From positions 3,663,501 to 3,727,500 of the forward strand of contig NZ_OY762934.1 of NCBI RefSeq assembly GCF_963667045.1: 64,000 bases of DNA. Reading direction: 5' to 3'. The number at the start of each line of letters is the position of its first letter. Position 1 is the first letter of the stretch. The translations under genes and the position numbers were made by a program. The stretch comes from an uncultured Cohaesibacter sp. Its GTDB lineage: Bacteria > Pseudomonadota > Alphaproteobacteria > Rhizobiales > Cohaesibacteraceae. Shown here piece after piece: positions 63,865 to 64,000 of this stretch. Under the pieces are notes generated by a model. It was given only the letters and a program-made list of their open reading frames with translations, was not told where the DNA came from and searched no databases.

Positions 63865-64000
63865 ATGCTCTCTTTTTTCAACAATCTCAGACTTTCAATC
63901 CGAATCGCCATCCTGGCCTTGATTCCCCTTGGCGCCGTGGTGGCTATCGGGATTTCGGATCTGATCAAGGAAAGACACAAGACGGTCGCCGCACAATCCA
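63865..64000 (+). CDS. N-terminus of a membrane-anchored sensor, probably a methyl-accepting chemotaxis protein (partial)
   Basis: The first 45 codons before the window ends: LSFFNNLRLSIRIAILALIP, then a hydrophobic span continuing LGAVVAIGISDLIKERHK. A short basic amphipathic start (NLRLSIRI) running into one membrane helix and then a charged periplasmic stretch is typical of chemoreceptors or HAMP-containing sensors, including those with nitrate-sensing-type domains. The rest lies outside the window, so the class is a guess. An AT-rich 175-nt gap precedes it. Confidence 0.5.
   Translation, partial: MLSFFNNLRLSIRIAILALIPLGAVVAIGISDLIKERHKTVAAQS

Overview
The window looks like a chromosomal stretch of an alphaproteobacterium of the Hyphomicrobiales (Rhizobiales) type, probably marine or aquatic; a Cohaesibacter/Stappia-like genus would fit, but that is a guess. 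The support is gene content and order: aerobic cobaltochelatase cobS-cobT beside a J-domain gene and a bolA gene; the run Suv3-like helicase / S4 protein / 7Fe ferredoxin / carD; accA / L,D-transpeptidase / xerD next to aroK-aroB-corC; a perfect alphaproteobacterial-style Zur palindrome; and GC-rich coding DNA with AT-richer gaps. There is one tRNA gene, and no rRNA, CRISPR array, insertion sequence or integrase that I could find.

Layout. 1-4.5 kb: a NitT/TauT-type ABC transporter, converging on a TauE/SafE permease, then an M20 amidohydrolase. 4.9-19.8 kb: envelope and housekeeping genes (D,D-carboxypeptidase, TusA-like protein, DUF924, CelD-like acetyltransferase, CAP-domain lipoprotein, large MscS channel, PPK2, Zur-controlled znuA, soluble chemoreceptor, L,D-transpeptidase, accA, xerD, and a 46-residue membrane protein). 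20-29.8 kb: aroK-aroB-corC, bolA, J-domain protein, cobST, YhhQ and L28. 30-40.7 kb: DUF3108 protein, helicase/S4/ferredoxin/CarD, M48 lipoprotein, nuclease-like protein, tRNA-Arg(CCT). 41-46.9 kb: an unrecognised membrane protein, then cstA with a LytS/LytTR two-component pair.

47.2-61.6 kb is the most interesting part: a sulfoquinovose (SQ, the sulfonated sugar of plant and algal sulfolipid) catabolic region. The sulfoquinovosidase YihQ keeps every sulfonate-binding and catalytic residue I remember from the E. coli enzyme, at a constant offset of ten. Close counterparts of E. coli SF kinase (YihV), SLA reductase (YihU) and the DeoR-type regulator CsqR (YihW) are also here. Three steps are filled by unrelated families: a fucose-isomerase-like protein in place of YihS, a class II metal-dependent aldolase in place of the class I aldolase YihT, and a TRAP transporter in place of the MFS importer YihO. 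A GalM mutarotase and a TauE/SafE permease complete the set. The inferred route is: SQ glycoside import by TRAP, hydrolysis by YihQ, anomerisation by GalM, SQ to SF (isomerase), SF to SF-1-phosphate (YihV), cleavage to DHAP and sulfolactaldehyde (class II aldolase), reduction to DHPS (YihU), and export (TauE). Repeats of CGATCAA/CGCTCAA in two promoter regions of the cluster look like the regulator's operators.

Inside the SQ region sits a divergent LysR / SLC10A7-like pair (YfeR/YfeH-like) with no obvious place in the pathway. The window ends with a polysaccharide-polymerase-like membrane protein whose N-terminus is encoded by 12-bp tandem repeats, and with the first 45 codons of a membrane-anchored sensor. 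Start sites were chosen by ribosome-binding sites and family lengths; where this moves a start from the longest frame, the entry says so. Comparisons with E. coli proteins are from memory, not from alignments run here.
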